From: Microcella pacifica
Lineage (GTDB): Bacteria; Actinomycetota; Actinomycetes; Actinomycetales; Microbacteriaceae
Length of the DNA stretch: 40,518 bases
NCBI RefSeq assembly: GCF_009371975.2
Contig: NZ_VIKT02000019.1
Location: forward strand, 16,931-57,448
Direction of reading: 5' to 3'
A model generated the notes under the pieces. The model was not told the origin of the DNA. It ran no database searches and saw only the letters and a list, made by a program, of their open reading frames with translations. Position 1 is the stretch's first letter. Each line of letters opens with the position of its first letter. Positions 8,188 to 17,813 of the stretch are shown piece by piece. The position numbers were made by a program, and so were the translations under genes.

Positions 8188-8880
8188 ATGACACACCTCC
8201 GACGTCTGCCCGTAGCGATAGTGGGTCGGCGAAATATTGCGGGCGACGTGATCGAGGTGTTGGTCGCCCGTCCCCCAGACTTTGTGTTCGCCGCCGGGCA
8301 ACATGTGCAGATCGAAGTGGATAAACTGCATCAGCGGGACCAGCGAGGTACCTCGCGTGTCTTCTCGCTCTCGTCGTCGCCACACGACACCGACGTTCTG
8401 AGCTTCGCCTTCCGGCGCTCAGAGAGCGGATTCAAGCAGACGCTTGAACGTCTTTCGATCGGAAGTCGGGTAAGAATCTCTGGGCCGTACGGCCATGTCA
8501 CCCTGACCGACGAATCACGCCGCCCGCGCATCCTGCTCGCTCACGGTGTCGGCATCACCCCGTACATCAGCATGGCTAGATTCGCTGCTGAGTCGATGCT
8601 CAGCGTGCCCTTGACTGTGCTGTACTCGGTGGTATCCCGCGCACACGCCGCGTACCTCAGCGAGTTGCAGGTCTGCGCGAACGCGAACCCCTCGATGACC
8701 CTCCAGCTGCGAACCGGGGCACTCTCGTCGAATGACCTCTCGCAGGCCCGCCGTGATTGGCCAGACGCAGTGTGGTATCTCAGTGGCCCACCGACCCGAG
8801 TGCATCACCTTTCGCTGGCACTGCGCGACATCGGCGTTCCTGACGACGACGTTGTGTCAGAAGAGTTCATCGGGTACTGA
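8188..8880 (+). CDS. FNR-like FAD/NAD(P)H oxidoreductase
   Basis: The protein has 230 residues from the ATG at 8188, chosen because it lies 10 nt after the previous stop; an earlier in-frame start would overlap that gene. The FAD-binding barrel shows RVFSLSSS at 57-64, the R-x-[YF]-S-x-x-S signature. The nucleotide domain shows HGVGITP at 119-125 and LSGPP at 198-202. The C-terminus EEFIGY is typical of FNR-superfamily reductases. There is no ferredoxin or flavodoxin domain, signal peptide or membrane helix, so it is cytoplasmic and would feed electrons from NAD(P)H to a partner, most simply the haem membrane protein encoded upstream. It is convergent with tuf across a shared terminator. Its base composition matches the other two cassette genes. 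Confidence 0.85.
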   Translation: MTHLRRLPVAIVGRRNIAGDVIEVLVARPPDFVFAAGQHVQIEVDKLHQRDQRGTSRVFSLSSSPHDTDVLSFAFRRSESGFKQTLERLSIGSRVRISGPYGHVTLTDESRRPRILLAHGVGITPYISMARFAAESMLSVPLTVLYSVVSRAHAAYLSELQVCANANPSMTLQLRTGALSSNDLSQARRDWPDAVWYLSGPPTRVHHLSLALRDIGVPDDDVVSEEFIGY

Positions 8881-8898
8881 ACGACGCACGAACGACGA

Positions 8899-8930
8899 AG
8901 CGGGGCCGCGCCCGAAGGCGCGACCCCGCT
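8899..8930. terminator. Bidirectional terminator between FNR gene and tuf
   Basis: The arms AGCGGGGCCGCGCC and GGCGCGACCCCGCT pair over 14 positions with one C/A mismatch around a CGAA loop. The hairpin lies 19 nt after the FNR-like stop and 20 nt after the tuf stop, which face each other. No long T-run is present on either side, which is common in high-G+C actinobacteria. Confidence 0.85.
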
Positions 8931-8950
8931 CGAGTCGTGAATCAGAGGAT

Positions 8951-10144
<1,194 letters not shown>

Positions 10145-10222
10145 TGTGGGTCCTCCTCAGGACTTGGTCGCAGGTTTCCTCTTGCAGTTGGATTCCCGCA
10201 GTTGGTTGATATGTATCGTACT

Positions 10223-10243
10223 GAAGGCTCTCAGCGAGCCCTC
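10223..10243 (-). terminator. Hairpin in fusA-tuf intergenic region
   Basis: GAAGGCTC and GAGCCCTC pair over 8 positions (one G-T wobble) around a 5-nt loop, just after the fusA stop and about 80 nt before tuf. It is a modest structure that may act as a partial terminator or mRNA-stability element and so set the EF-G to EF-Tu ratio. Confidence 0.4.
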
Positions 10244-10256
10244 GCGGGCAGGGCGA

Positions 10257-12371
10257 TTACTCGCCCTTGTTCTTCTGGACGATCTCCTCGGCCACGGCCT
10301 TCGGGACCTCCGCGTAGCTGTCGAACGACATCGAGTAGACGGCTCGACCCGAGGTCTTCGACCGAAGGTCTCCCACATACCCGAACATCTCCGACAGCGG
10401 CACGAGGGCGCGAACGACCTTGACACCCGTTGCGTCCTCCATCGACTGGATCTGACCGCGACGGGAGTTGAGGTCGCCGATGACGTCGCCCATGTACTCC
10501 TCGGGGGTGCGCACCTCGACCGCCATGAGCGGCTCGAGGAGCACGGGGCTCGCCTTGCGAGCGGCCTCCTTGTATGCCATCGAGCCCGCGATCTTGAACG
10601 CCATCTCCGAGGAGTCGACGTCGTGCGAGGCACCGTCGAGCAGCGTCGCCTTGACGCCGACCGTCGGGAAGCCTGCGAGGACGCCGACCTGCATGGCGTC
10701 CTGGATGCCCGCATCGACCGAGGGGATGTACTCGCGCGGAACGCGGCCTCCCGTGACGGCGTTGACGAACTCGTAGCTCGTCTCCGGCGTCACCTCGAGC
10801 GGCTCGAGCATGATCTGGATCTTGGCGAACTGACCGGAGCCACCCGTCTGCTTCTTGTGGGTGTAGTCGTACTTCTCGATCGTGCGCTTGATCGTCTCGC
10901 GGTAGGCCACCTGGGGCTTGCCGACGTTGGCCTCGACGTTGAACTCGCGCTTCATGCGGTCAACGAGGATGTCGAGGTGCAGCTCGCCCATGCCCTTGAT
11001 GACCGTCTGACCGGTCTCGGTGTTCTGCTCGGTGCGGAACGTCGGGTCTTCCTCGGCGAGCTTCTGGATGGCCGTGCCGAGCTTCTCCTGGTCGGCCTTC
11101 GTCTTCGGCTCGATGGCGACCTCGATGACCGGCTCGGGGAACGTCATGGACTCGAGGATGACCTGCTCGCTCGGGTCGCACAGCGTGTCGCCCGTCGTGG
11201 TGTCCTTGAGACCGATGACCGCGTAGATGTGACCGGCGGTCACGCTCTCGACGGGGTTCTCCTTGTTGGCGTGCATCTGGAAGATCTTCCCGATGCGCTC
11301 CTTCTTGCCCTTGGTCGAGTTGATGACCTGCGAACCCGACTCGATGGTGCCCGAGTACACGCGAATGTAGGTGAGGCGACCGAAGAACGGGTGCACCGCG
11401 ACCTTGAACGCGAGTGCTGCGAAGGGATCGGTCGAGTTCGGGTGGCGCTCGACGATCTTCTCCTCGTCGCGCACGTCGTGACCCTCGACGGCGGGCACGT
11501 CGAGAGGCGACGGCAGGTAGTCGATGACGGCGTCGAGCATGGGCTGCACGCCGCGGTTCTTGAACGCGGAGCCGCAGAACACCGGGTAGATCTCACTGTT
11601 GACGGTGAGCTTGCGGATCGCGGCCTTGATCTCCTCGACCGTGAGCTCTTCGCCACCGAAGTACTTCTCCATGAGTGCGTCGTCGGTCTCGGCGACGGTC
11701 TCGAGAAGAGCAGTGCGGTACTCGTTGGCCTTGTCGATGAGATCGGCGGGGATCTCCTCGATCTCGTACTTGGCGCCGAGCGCCACGTCACCCTTGGAGT
11801 CTCCGCGCCAGGTGAGGGCACGCATGTAGACGAGGTCGACGACGCCCTCGAAGGTGTTCTCGAACCCGATGGGGATCTGCATGACGAGGGGCTTCGCGCC
11901 GAGACGCTTGATGATCGTGTCGACCGTGAAGTAGAAGTCGGCGCCGAGCTTGTCCATCTTGTTGACGAAGCAGATGCGCGGCACGTCGTACTTGTCGGCC
12001 TGACGCCACACCGTCTCCGACTGGGGCTCCACGCCCTCCTTGCCGTCGAAGACCGCGACCGCGCCGTCGAGCACGCGGAGCGAGCGCTCCACCTCGACGG
12101 TGAAGTCGACGTGGCCGGGCGTGTCGATGATGTTGATCTGGTGGTCGGCCCAGAAGCACGTCGTCGCGGCGGACGTGATCGTGATGCCGCGCTCCTGCTC
12201 CTGCGCCATCCAGTCCATCGTCGCGGCGCCGTCGTGCACCTCACCGATCTTGTGGGTGATTCCCGTGTAGAACAGGATGCGCTCGGTGGTCGTCGTCTTG
12301 CCGGCATCGATGTGCGCCATGATGCCGATGTTGCGGACCTTGTTCAGGTCGGTGAGCACGTCAAGTGCCAC
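10257..12371 (-). CDS. fusA: Translation elongation factor G
   Basis: EF-G is the GTPase that drives ribosomal translocation and, with RRF, recycling. I place the start at the GTG at 12371, preceded by CGGAGGAA, giving 704 residues beginning (M)[15 protein letters not shown]. An in-frame ATG at 12428 would add 19 residues absent from the family and would skip this strong ribosome site. AHIDAGKT (19-26) is the P-loop, DTPGHVDF is switch II, NKMDK gives guanine specificity, and the C-terminal domains follow in order to [10 protein letters not shown]. It lies between rpsG (71 nt upstream) and tuf. The sequence appears normal throughout. Confidence 0.97.
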   Translation of the reverse strand: MALDVLTDLNKVRNIGIMAHIDAGKTTTTERILFYTGITHKIGEVHDGAATMDWMAQEQERGITITSAATTCFWADHQINIIDTPGHVDFTVEVERSLRVLDGAVAVFDGKEGVEPQSETVWRQADKYDVPRICFVNKMDKLGADFYFTVDTIIKRLGAKPLVMQIPIGFENTFEGVVDLVYMRALTWRGDSKGDVALGAKYEIEEIPADLIDKANEYRTALLETVAETDDALMEKYFGGEELTVEEIKAAIRKLTVNSEIYPVFCGSAFKNRGVQPMLDAVIDYLPSPLDVPAVEGHDVRDEEKIVERHPNSTDPFAALAFKVAVHPFFGRLTYIRVYSGTIESGSQVINSTKGKKERIGKIFQMHANKENPVESVTAGHIYAVIGLKDTTTGDTLCDPSEQVILESMTFPEPVIEVAIEPKTKADQEKLGTAIQKLAEEDPTFRTEQNTETGQTVIKGMGELHLDILVDRMKREFNVEANVGKPQVAYRETIKRTIEKYDYTHKKQTGGSGQFAKIQIMLEPLEVTPETSYEFVNAVTGGRVPREYIPSVDAGIQDAMQVGVLAGFPTVGVKATLLDGASHDVDSSEMAFKIAGSMAYKEAARKASPVLLEPLMAVEVRTPEEYMGDVIGDLNSRRGQIQSMEDATGVKVVRALVPLSEMFGYVGDLRSKTSGRAVYSMSFDSYAEVPKAVAEEIVQKNKGE

Positions 12372-12442
12372 GGGGTTCCTCCGGTCAGGTTGAGGGGATT
12401 CGTGAGTGGGGCGGGTTGGCCGCCCCACTCACGCGATAAGTG

Positions 12443-12913
12443 CTACCAGCGGTAGTGAGCGAACGCCTTGTTCGACTCGGCCATCTTGTGAGTGTCTTCG
12501 CGGCGCTTGACCGCGGCACCCAGGCCGTTGGAGGCATCCAGGATCTCGTTCATGAGACGCTCGGTCATCGTCTTCTCGCGACGAGCCTTCGCGTAGCTGG
12601 TCAACCAGCGCAGCGCGAGAGTGTTTGCGCGGTGCGGCTTGACCTCGACGGGCACCTGGTAGGTCGAGCCACCGACGCGGCGGCTGCGCACCTCGAGGGT
12701 GGGGCGCACGTTGTCGAGGGCCTTCTTGAGCACGACGACGGCGTCCTGGCCGCTCTTCGTGCCGACGCCTTCGAGCGCGCCGTAGACGATGCGCTCGGCG
12801 AGACCCTTCTTGCCATCGAGGAGGATCTTGTTGACGAGCTGGCTGACGATCGGAGCGCCGTAGACGGGGTCTGCGACGACGGGGCGCTTGGGCGCGGGTC
12901 CTTTACGAGGCAT
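12443..12913 (-). CDS. rpsG: 30S ribosomal protein S7
   Basis: S7 nucleates assembly of the 30S head by binding the 3' major domain of 16S rRNA and contacts the E-site tRNA. The 156 residues are full length, with [12 protein letters not shown] at the start, [19 protein letters not shown], the hinge [23 protein letters not shown] and the C-terminal NKAFAHYRW. The ATG at 12913 overlaps the rpsL stop by one base (TAATG), so the two are translationally coupled. Confidence 0.98.
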   Translation of the reverse strand: MPRKGPAPKRPVVADPVYGAPIVSQLVNKILLDGKKGLAERIVYGALEGVGTKSGQDAVVVLKKALDNVRPTLEVRSRRVGGSTYQVPVEVKPHRANTLALRWLTSYAKARREKTMTERLMNEILDASNGLGAAVKRREDTHKMAESNKAFAHYRW

Positions 12914-13287
12914 TACTTCTTGTCCTTCTTCGCGCCGTAGCGGCTGCGGGCCTGCTGACGGTTCTTGACGGCCTGGGTGTCGAGGGCGCCGCGCACGATC
13001 TTGTAGCGCACGCCGGGGAGGTCCTTCACGCGACCGCCGCGCACGAGCACCATCGAGTGCTCCTGCAGGTTGTGGCCCTCACCGGGAATGTAGGCGGTGA
13101 CCTCGGTGCCGTTCGAGAGCTTGACGCGAGCGACCTTGCGCAGAGCCGAGTTCGGCTTCTTCGGGGTCGTCGTGTAGACGCGCGTGCAGACGCCGCGCTG
13201 CTGGGGGTTGGCCTTCAGGGCGGGTGCCTTGGTCTTGACGACCTTCGGGCTGCGACCCTTGCGGACCAGTTGCTGAATTGTGGGCAA
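12913..13287 (-). CDS. rpsL: 30S ribosomal protein S12
   Basis: S12 sits in the decoding centre and affects translational accuracy and streptomycin sensitivity. The 124 residues match the family. The [13 protein letters not shown] and [13 protein letters not shown] segments are present, with Lys at both positions (TTPKKPNS and GRVKDLP) where resistance substitutions usually occur, so the allele looks streptomycin-sensitive. The start codon is TTG at 13287, with GAGGAG 7 nt upstream; no better ATG or GTG exists nearby. It is the first gene of the str operon. A candidate promoter lies about 250 nt upstream, which leaves a long untranslated leader. Confidence 0.97.
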   Translation of the reverse strand: MPTIQQLVRKGRSPKVVKTKAPALKANPQQRGVCTRVYTTTPKKPNSALRKVARVKLSNGTEVTAYIPGEGHNLQEHSMVLVRGGRVKDLPGVRYKIVRGALDTQAVKNRQQARSRYGAKKDKK

Positions 13288-13495
13288 GATTGCTCCTCGT
13301 AAAGCTGCACGGTGACAGCGGTTGCGGTGGTGTTATGCCCCGACCGTGCTGCGCACGATGCGGGCTCACGCGAATCCGCCGGGCTCCGCGATCGGCTCGC
13401 GGTGACGGATATGCCGTGGGGGTGTCGCGATCGACCGCCGGAGCGGCGTCCCGCGAGGGACCCGATAGTGAATGCTCGTCACTCGCGTTGCTCGC

Positions 13496-13509
13496 GCCAC
13501 CGCGGTGGC
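13496..13509. repeat. Perfect 14-bp palindrome in the rpsL leader
   Basis: GCCACCGCGGTGGC is its own reverse complement over 14 bases. It lies in the 283-bp region between rpsL and the next gene, downstream of the candidate str promoter, so it would be transcribed. It could be an operator or an RNA dimer/hairpin element, or it could be chance in G+C-rich DNA. I see no gene in this intergenic stretch. Confidence 0.4.
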
Positions 13510-13545
13510 ACAGCGCAAGCGCGCGCCGAAGCACACACCTGCCCA

Positions 13546-13574
13546 AGAATAGCCGTCGTGCCCCTACCGGTCAA
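13546..13574 (-). promoter_or_regulatory. Candidate str-operon promoter (TTGACC-N17-TATTCT)
   Basis: On the minus strand TTGACC (13569-13574) and TATTCT (13546-13551) are separated by exactly 17 nt, matching the consensus at 5 of 6 and 4 of 6 positions. Transcription would begin near 13539, about 250 nt before rpsL. The -35 overlaps the stop codon of the preceding gene. Confidence 0.6.
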
Positions 13575-14467
13575 ACGGCGGTCTGGCCTCCGACCGAAGC
13601 CCGGTGGGCCTCGAGGTCGCGCTGGTACGCGGCTCGCGCTTCGGCATTGCGCGCCGTGACCGTGCGCCCGCGCTTGGCGACGAGCCCGCCGACCCAGATC
13701 GGCACCTCGCGCGCGGCGATGGCCGCGACGAACCCGAGGGGGCTCGTGAGCTGCGCGAGCACGATCGAGCCGACGACACTCGCCTCGGCGCCGACGGCGC
13801 CGGCCATGATGAGCGCGGCGCCGATGAACGACACGTAGACGAGCACGGCGACGATGAAGCCGCCCAGGACGTGAGCCCACCATCCCGCGCGATTCACGAT
13901 GATGACGAGCAGCAGATAGCTGAGCGCGAAGACGATGACGGGCACCCAGTAGATCGGGGCCGCGAAGTACTGCAGCATGGCCCCGGCCGAGACGGGCGGC
14001 GCGACCAGGCTCACGAGGAGCACGAGGGCGGCGTACACGGCGGCGAAGATGGCGGCACCGAGGAGGACGACGAGCGTGCCGACGCCGCGGGCGCCCTTCT
14101 TCTTGGGCTCGGGCGGGGCGCTCACGTAGACGACCTTGGAGTCAGCCGCGGTCGTCGTCGGCTGATCGGCCGTCGCGGGCTGCTCCGCGGTGGACGACCG
14201 TGCCGTGGTCTCGCCGCTGGCAGGCTTCGCCTCCGCGGGCTTCGCCTCTGCAGGTGCCTCCGGCGTCGCCGCGGGCCGCTCCTCGGCGGGTGCCGCGGGT
14301 GCGGCAGCCGCCGCAAGGGTCGAGTCGTCGGTCGTGGGCGTCGACGACTGCGGGGCCGACTCCTGCTCCTCCTGCGTCGCGTCGGCCGGCGCGGGCTTCC
14401 GGGCCGCGGCCGACTTCTGCGAGTCGGGGGTCGAATCCTTCTTGTCGGATGACGGTGTGCTGGTCAT
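13571..14467 (-). CDS. Membrane protein with low-complexity N-terminus, unknown function
   Basis: The protein has 298 residues. The first roughly 125 are Ala/Pro/Glu/Thr-rich and disordered, with repeats of the AEAKPAEAKPA type, ending in a basic PPEPKKKGARG. Four hydrophobic segments follow, at about 130-152, 170-190, 195-220 and 228-248, and then a charged C-terminal tail. The ATG at 14467 has AGGAG 7 nt upstream. I do not recognise a family. It lies alone between the pil operon and the str operon on the same strand, 98 nt after the last pil gene; a TGCTAGGGT sequence upstream is a possible extended -10. Nothing ties it to pili except position. Confidence 0.8.
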   Translation of the reverse strand: MTSTPSSDKKDSTPDSQKSAAARKPAPADATQEEQESAPQSSTPTTDDSTLAAAAAPAAPAEERPAATPEAPAEAKPAEAKPASGETTARSSTAEQPATADQPTTTAADSKVVYVSAPPEPKKKGARGVGTLVVLLGAAIFAAVYAALVLLVSLVAPPVSAGAMLQYFAAPIYWVPVIVFALSYLLLVIIVNRAGWWAHVLGGFIVAVLVYVSFIGAALIMAGAVGAEASVVGSIVLAQLTSPLGFVAAIAAREVPIWVGGLVAKRGRTVTARNAEARAAYQRDLEAHRASVGGQTAV

Positions 14468-14565
14468 GACACGCTCCTGAGACGTCGACGATGCTGGCCG
14501 CTCACCCTAGCAAGGCGAGGTGACGCGATGCGAGGGTTCCGCGCGAGAGTGCTCTCAGGACGCCC

Positions 14566-15261
14566 TCAGGACTCGCCCTCGGTGGCACCCTCAGTTTCAC
14601 CCTCCGCCGGTTCGTCGTCAGCGGTGCCGTCCGGCGATTCCTCCGGCGCCGTGCCGTCGAGCGGCAGAACATCCGGAGCAGGTTCGCCAGCGATCATGTA
14701 GAGAGCAATAGTGATCGTCGTGGATCGCGCGTCGGGGTTAGTGCCCTCGGTGAAGATGAAACTCGGCACGATGGTGAAGCGACCGGCGCCCTGCAAAGCC
14801 TCGATGTAGGCGAGCGTCGGCGGAAGCTCACCGAGCACAGTTGCGACGACGTTCAACTGGAGAAGAGTGCCAGCAGGAACCTGGCCGAACTGGTCCGGCA
14901 CAACGGCAGGGTCGGCAGGCATGGGCTCGTCAACCACGAGGTTCTCGAGAATGAGCCCCTCGCTCACGAGCTCTCGCAGGAAGGTCTCGACAGCATCCGC
15001 ATACTCCGGCAGTTCCGGGAATTCGGCCTGAAGCTCGGCGAGCTCTTGCTCAAACTCGTCGAGCCGCTCGAAGTCGGCCTCGATCTGGGCGAGCGTCGTG
15101 CGACTGAGGTCGTTCTGCACCAGCACAGCGGCGCGCTCGGTGTCGTAGCGCGCCATCTCTGCGAGCTTGGGCGCGGCACCGAGGAACCATCCCAAGGCGA
15201 CGACGACGATGATGACGATGACCGTCGCGAAGGTCCAGATGCGGGTGGATGCAGAGTTCAC
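14566..15261 (-). CDS. PilO-like type IV pilus assembly protein
   Basis: The protein has 231 residues from a GTG at 15261 that overlaps the previous stop (GTGA). An upstream in-frame start would lie inside the PilN-like gene. One N-terminal membrane helix (about 6-28, WTFATVIVIIVVVALGWFL) is followed by a coiled coil rich in Glu/Leu (about 45-80). A mixed alpha/beta region with GLILENLVV and GELPPTLAYIEALQG matches the PilO ferredoxin-like domain pattern. The last 45 residues are acidic and disordered. With PilM and PilN it would form the assembly complex linking cytoplasmic motors to the pilus base. The assignment rests on architecture plus gene order. Confidence 0.75.
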   Translation of the reverse strand: MNSASTRIWTFATVIVIIVVVALGWFLGAAPKLAEMARYDTERAAVLVQNDLSRTTLAQIEADFERLDEFEQELAELQAEFPELPEYADAVETFLRELVSEGLILENLVVDEPMPADPAVVPDQFGQVPAGTLLQLNVVATVLGELPPTLAYIEALQGAGRFTIVPSFIFTEGTNPDARSTTITIALYMIAGEPAPDVLPLDGTAPEESPDGTADDEPAEGETEGATEGES

Positions 15262-15923
15262 TCGGAGGCCTCCTGCTCGGTGAGGACAGCACTCGAGAGG
15301 TTCAGGGTCACGATCGTCAGGTAACCGTCTTCGCCATCGAGAGCGATCGAATCGATGCTCGCGTCCGCAAACCCCTCCAGCTGCTGCCACTCCCTCAACC
15401 ACCTCGATGGATCGGGCAGATCGTTCGTGGCGACTGTCAGGAGCACCGTTGCCGAGCGAGCCGATCGGAGCGGCCCCTCCTGCGTGAGAGGAGGCTCGAA
15501 GGGCGTGTTGCCTTCGGTGGCGATCGCCTCGACGATCTCATTCGAGTCGAGGGCAGCGAGATAGGGCTGAAGCTCGTCCCGCCATAGCACCTCCACGCCC
15601 GCGAGCGCCTCGCGCTGCGCGACGACAGCGTCGAGCCGGTCTTGAATGCCGAGAACCTCGACGTACTCGAGCTGCTCGGCGAGCAACTGTTGCGTGATGG
15701 CGCGCTCGGCCTCGAGCCTCTGCTGCGCTGCCGCCGCGAGCCAGTGGGTGGCGACGATGCCGCCGACGACGAGGAAGAGGACGACCGCGACGAGGGCGAT
15801 GAGCCCGCGTCGCCGTGAGCTCTCCCGTCGACGCAGCGCCACCTCGGGTGGCATGAGCTGCGCGCGGGGAATGGCGCCGTAGACGAGGGCCGACGACGCG
15901 TCGCGCGACTGCTGCCGACTCAT
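15258..15923 (-). CDS. PilN-like type IV pilus assembly protein
   Basis: The protein has 221 residues. A cytoplasmic N-terminus of about 39 residues contains the QLMPPEV segment expected to contact PilM. A membrane helix (about 40-62) follows, then a coiled coil (65-100) and a C-terminal domain with VEAIATEG and DGYLTIVTLNLS. This is the PilN layout. The ATG at 15923 overlaps the pilM stop by 4 nt (ATGA), and the stop overlaps the PilO-like GTG by 3 nt, so the three proteins are likely made in fixed ratio. Sequence similarity to proteobacterial PilN is low by eye, and the call depends on context. Confidence 0.75.
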   Translation of the reverse strand: MSRQQSRDASSALVYGAIPRAQLMPPEVALRRRESSRRRGLIALVAVVLFLVVGGIVATHWLAAAAQQRLEAERAITQQLLAEQLEYVEVLGIQDRLDAVVAQREALAGVEVLWRDELQPYLAALDSNEIVEAIATEGNTPFEPPLTQEGPLRSARSATVLLTVATNDLPDPSRWLREWQQLEGFADASIDSIALDGEDGYLTIVTLNLSSAVLTEQEASE

Positions 15924-16969
15924 GAGCCGCCCCCGATCGCGAGACCGATCGCTGTGGACCAGGACTGCAACCGTTCCTCGCTGACCTTGCCGCGCAGCGA
16001 CCTCGAGAGGGTCACGGCGCCGAGCGGGTTGACGGGCACGACCGCGATGCGGGTCGACTCGGCGAGCGCGACGCTGAACCCGCGCATCTGCATGGCGCCG
16101 CCGCCGGCGGAGAGGTGGTCGTACAGGACGCCGGGGCGCACGCTCGCAAAATAGGCGAGCGTGTTGCGCACGGCGGTGAGCAGCTCGCTCGTCGACTCGT
16201 GGATGATCTCGGCTGCCCGCCGCTGCTCGTCGGTGTGCGCGAGCGGCGAGAGGCCCAGCTCGCGCTTGAGGCCCTCGGCATGCTCGCGCGACACGCTCAG
16301 GCGGCTCATGAGCGCGCGCGTCGTGTCGTCACCTCCCGCAGGGACGATACGGATGAACTGAGGCACGCCGGCCTGCACGATGACGATCGTCATCGCGTTC
16401 GCCCCGATGTTCATGTGCACGGCGTAGCCCTCCGTGGGCGAGGAGAGAGCGTGCACACGCGTCGTGGCGAAGGGCAGGAGGTCCATGCTCACCGCGGTGA
16501 GGCCCGCCATCGTCACGGCCGTGATGTTCGTCGTGACCGCCTGCTTGAAGGCGGCGATGAGAAGGCCGTTGACGGCGGGGCCCGACTCGCTCTGGTTCTC
16601 GCCGATCGGGTAGTAGTCGAGCACAGCATCGCTCACGGGCACGGGCAAGAGGTCCTGCACCTGGAACGGGAGCGACTCCTTGATCTGCGCGAGGGGCATG
16701 CGGGGCACGGTGAGGTCGCGCACGATCACGCTCTGCCCTCCGATGCCAAGCGCGACGTCCTTCGTGCGGAATCCTCCGGCTGCCCAGAGCCGCTTGAAGG
16801 CGGAGGCGAGGGTGTGCACCTCGATCACGTCGCCGCGCTTCACGGAGCCCTCGGGGAGGGGCACCTCGTGCGCGCGCACGATCGTGGGCTTCGCCTTGGC
16901 GGCGTCATCGAGCTCGACAGCGCGCAGCGTCGTGCTACCGATGTCGACTCCGACTACTGGCCCCGCCAT
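15920..16969 (-). CDS. pilM: PilM, actin-like type IV pilus assembly ATPase
   Basis: The protein has 349 residues from the ATG at 16969, beginning MAGPVVGVDIGSTTLRAVEL, the phosphate-1 loop of the actin/FtsA fold. Other fold elements are LGIGGQSVIVRDL, NIGANAMTIVIVQ (second phosphate loop) and LSAGGGAMQMRGF (adenosine pocket). PilM binds the N-terminal tail of PilN in the cytoplasm and links the motor ATPases to the PilNO membrane complex. An upstream in-frame start at 17026 would extend into the prepilin peptidase gene and adds non-conserved residues. It lies 10 nt after pilD. Confidence 0.9.
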   Translation of the reverse strand: MAGPVVGVDIGSTTLRAVELDDAAKAKPTIVRAHEVPLPEGSVKRGDVIEVHTLASAFKRLWAAGGFRTKDVALGIGGQSVIVRDLTVPRMPLAQIKESLPFQVQDLLPVPVSDAVLDYYPIGENQSESGPAVNGLLIAAFKQAVTTNITAVTMAGLTAVSMDLLPFATTRVHALSSPTEGYAVHMNIGANAMTIVIVQAGVPQFIRIVPAGGDDTTRALMSRLSVSREHAEGLKRELGLSPLAHTDEQRRAAEIIHESTSELLTAVRNTLAYFASVRPGVLYDHLSAGGGAMQMRGFSVALAESTRIAVVPVNPLGAVTLSRSLRGKVSEERLQSWSTAIGLAIGGGS

Positions 16970-16979
16970 AGTTCGCCTC

Positions 16980-17807
16980 TCACTCCAGCCCGAACACGGC
17001 CAGGTAGCCGCGTGCGATCGGTTCACCGAACAGGATGCCCAGCCACGCTCCTGCCAGCATCCACGGCCCGAAGGGAATTCCCGTGGTGCGACGCGCCCGA
17101 CGGGCGAGGATGAGGATCACTCCGTAGAGGCCGCCGAGCAGGAATGCGGCGAGCGCGCCCACCGCGAGGGCCTCCCACCCGAACCAGCCGAGGAAGAGCC
17201 CGAGCACTCCCGCGAGCTTCACATCGCCCATGCCCATGCCGCGCGGGGCGATGAGGGCGAGCACGAGGTAGAAGGCGAAGAGGATGCCCGCTCCCGCTGC
17301 CGCGCGGGCGAGGCTCACGAGGTCTCCGGTCGAGATCGCCGCCACGGTGAGCGTCACCCCACCGACAAGGTACGTCGGCAGCACGATGCTGTTGGGCAGC
17401 CGGTGGACATCGAGATCGATCGCGGCGAGGGCGATCGAGACGGCGGCGAGGTACAGGAGCGCCAGGAGCACGACGAGCTCGGCGATGAGGGGCAACACCG
17501 CCGTGCCGATCACGAGCTGCGGGCCGAGCATCGCGGCGACGACCACGAACGCGGCGGCCGTTCCCAGCTCGACGAGCGGGTACCGCGCAGAGATCGGCGC
17601 ACCGCAGTCGCGGCACTTCGCCCGCAGCACGAGCCACGAGAGCACGGGCACGTTGTCATAGGCGCGCACCGGGGAGGAGCACACCGGGCACGCACTCGGG
17701 GGGCGCACGACCGAGAGCCCCGCGGGCACGCGGTGGATCACGACGTTGAGGAAGGAGCCGACGACCGCGCCGAGCACCCCGGCGAGCGCCGGCAGGAGAA
17801 CCGCCAT
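16980..17807 (-). CDS. pilD: Prepilin peptidase / N-methyltransferase PilD
   Basis: PilD is a membrane aspartic protease that cuts prepilin leaders after Gly and methylates the new N-terminus. The 275 residues include the N-terminal GSFLNVVIHR and RPPSACPVC, and a zinc-type cysteine quartet at 40, 43, 65 and 68. Catalytic aspartates lie in AIDLDVHRLPN (Asp131) and GMGMGDVKL (Asp195). About eight membrane helices are visible. Both methylase and peptidase halves are complete. It lies 6 nt after the PilX-like gene and 10 nt before pilM. Substrates in the same operon are PilA and the PilV- and PilW-like minor pilins, which all carry Gly before the hydrophobic segment. Confidence 0.95.
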   Translation of the reverse strand: MAVLLPALAGVLGAVVGSFLNVVIHRVPAGLSVVRPPSACPVCSSPVRAYDNVPVLSWLVLRAKCRDCGAPISARYPLVELGTAAAFVVVAAMLGPQLVIGTAVLPLIAELVVLLALLYLAAVSIALAAIDLDVHRLPNSIVLPTYLVGGVTLTVAAISTGDLVSLARAAAGAGILFAFYLVLALIAPRGMGMGDVKLAGVLGLFLGWFGWEALAVGALAAFLLGGLYGVILILARRARRTTGIPFGPWMLAGAWLGILFGEPIARGYLAVFGLE

Positions 17808-17813
17808 GACGCC

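Noticed and set aside
14190-14480. Plus-strand Ala/Gly/Ser-rich frames opposite the low-complexity N-terminus of the membrane protein
   Set aside because: Complement of a repetitive Ala/Pro-coding stretch; not a gene.
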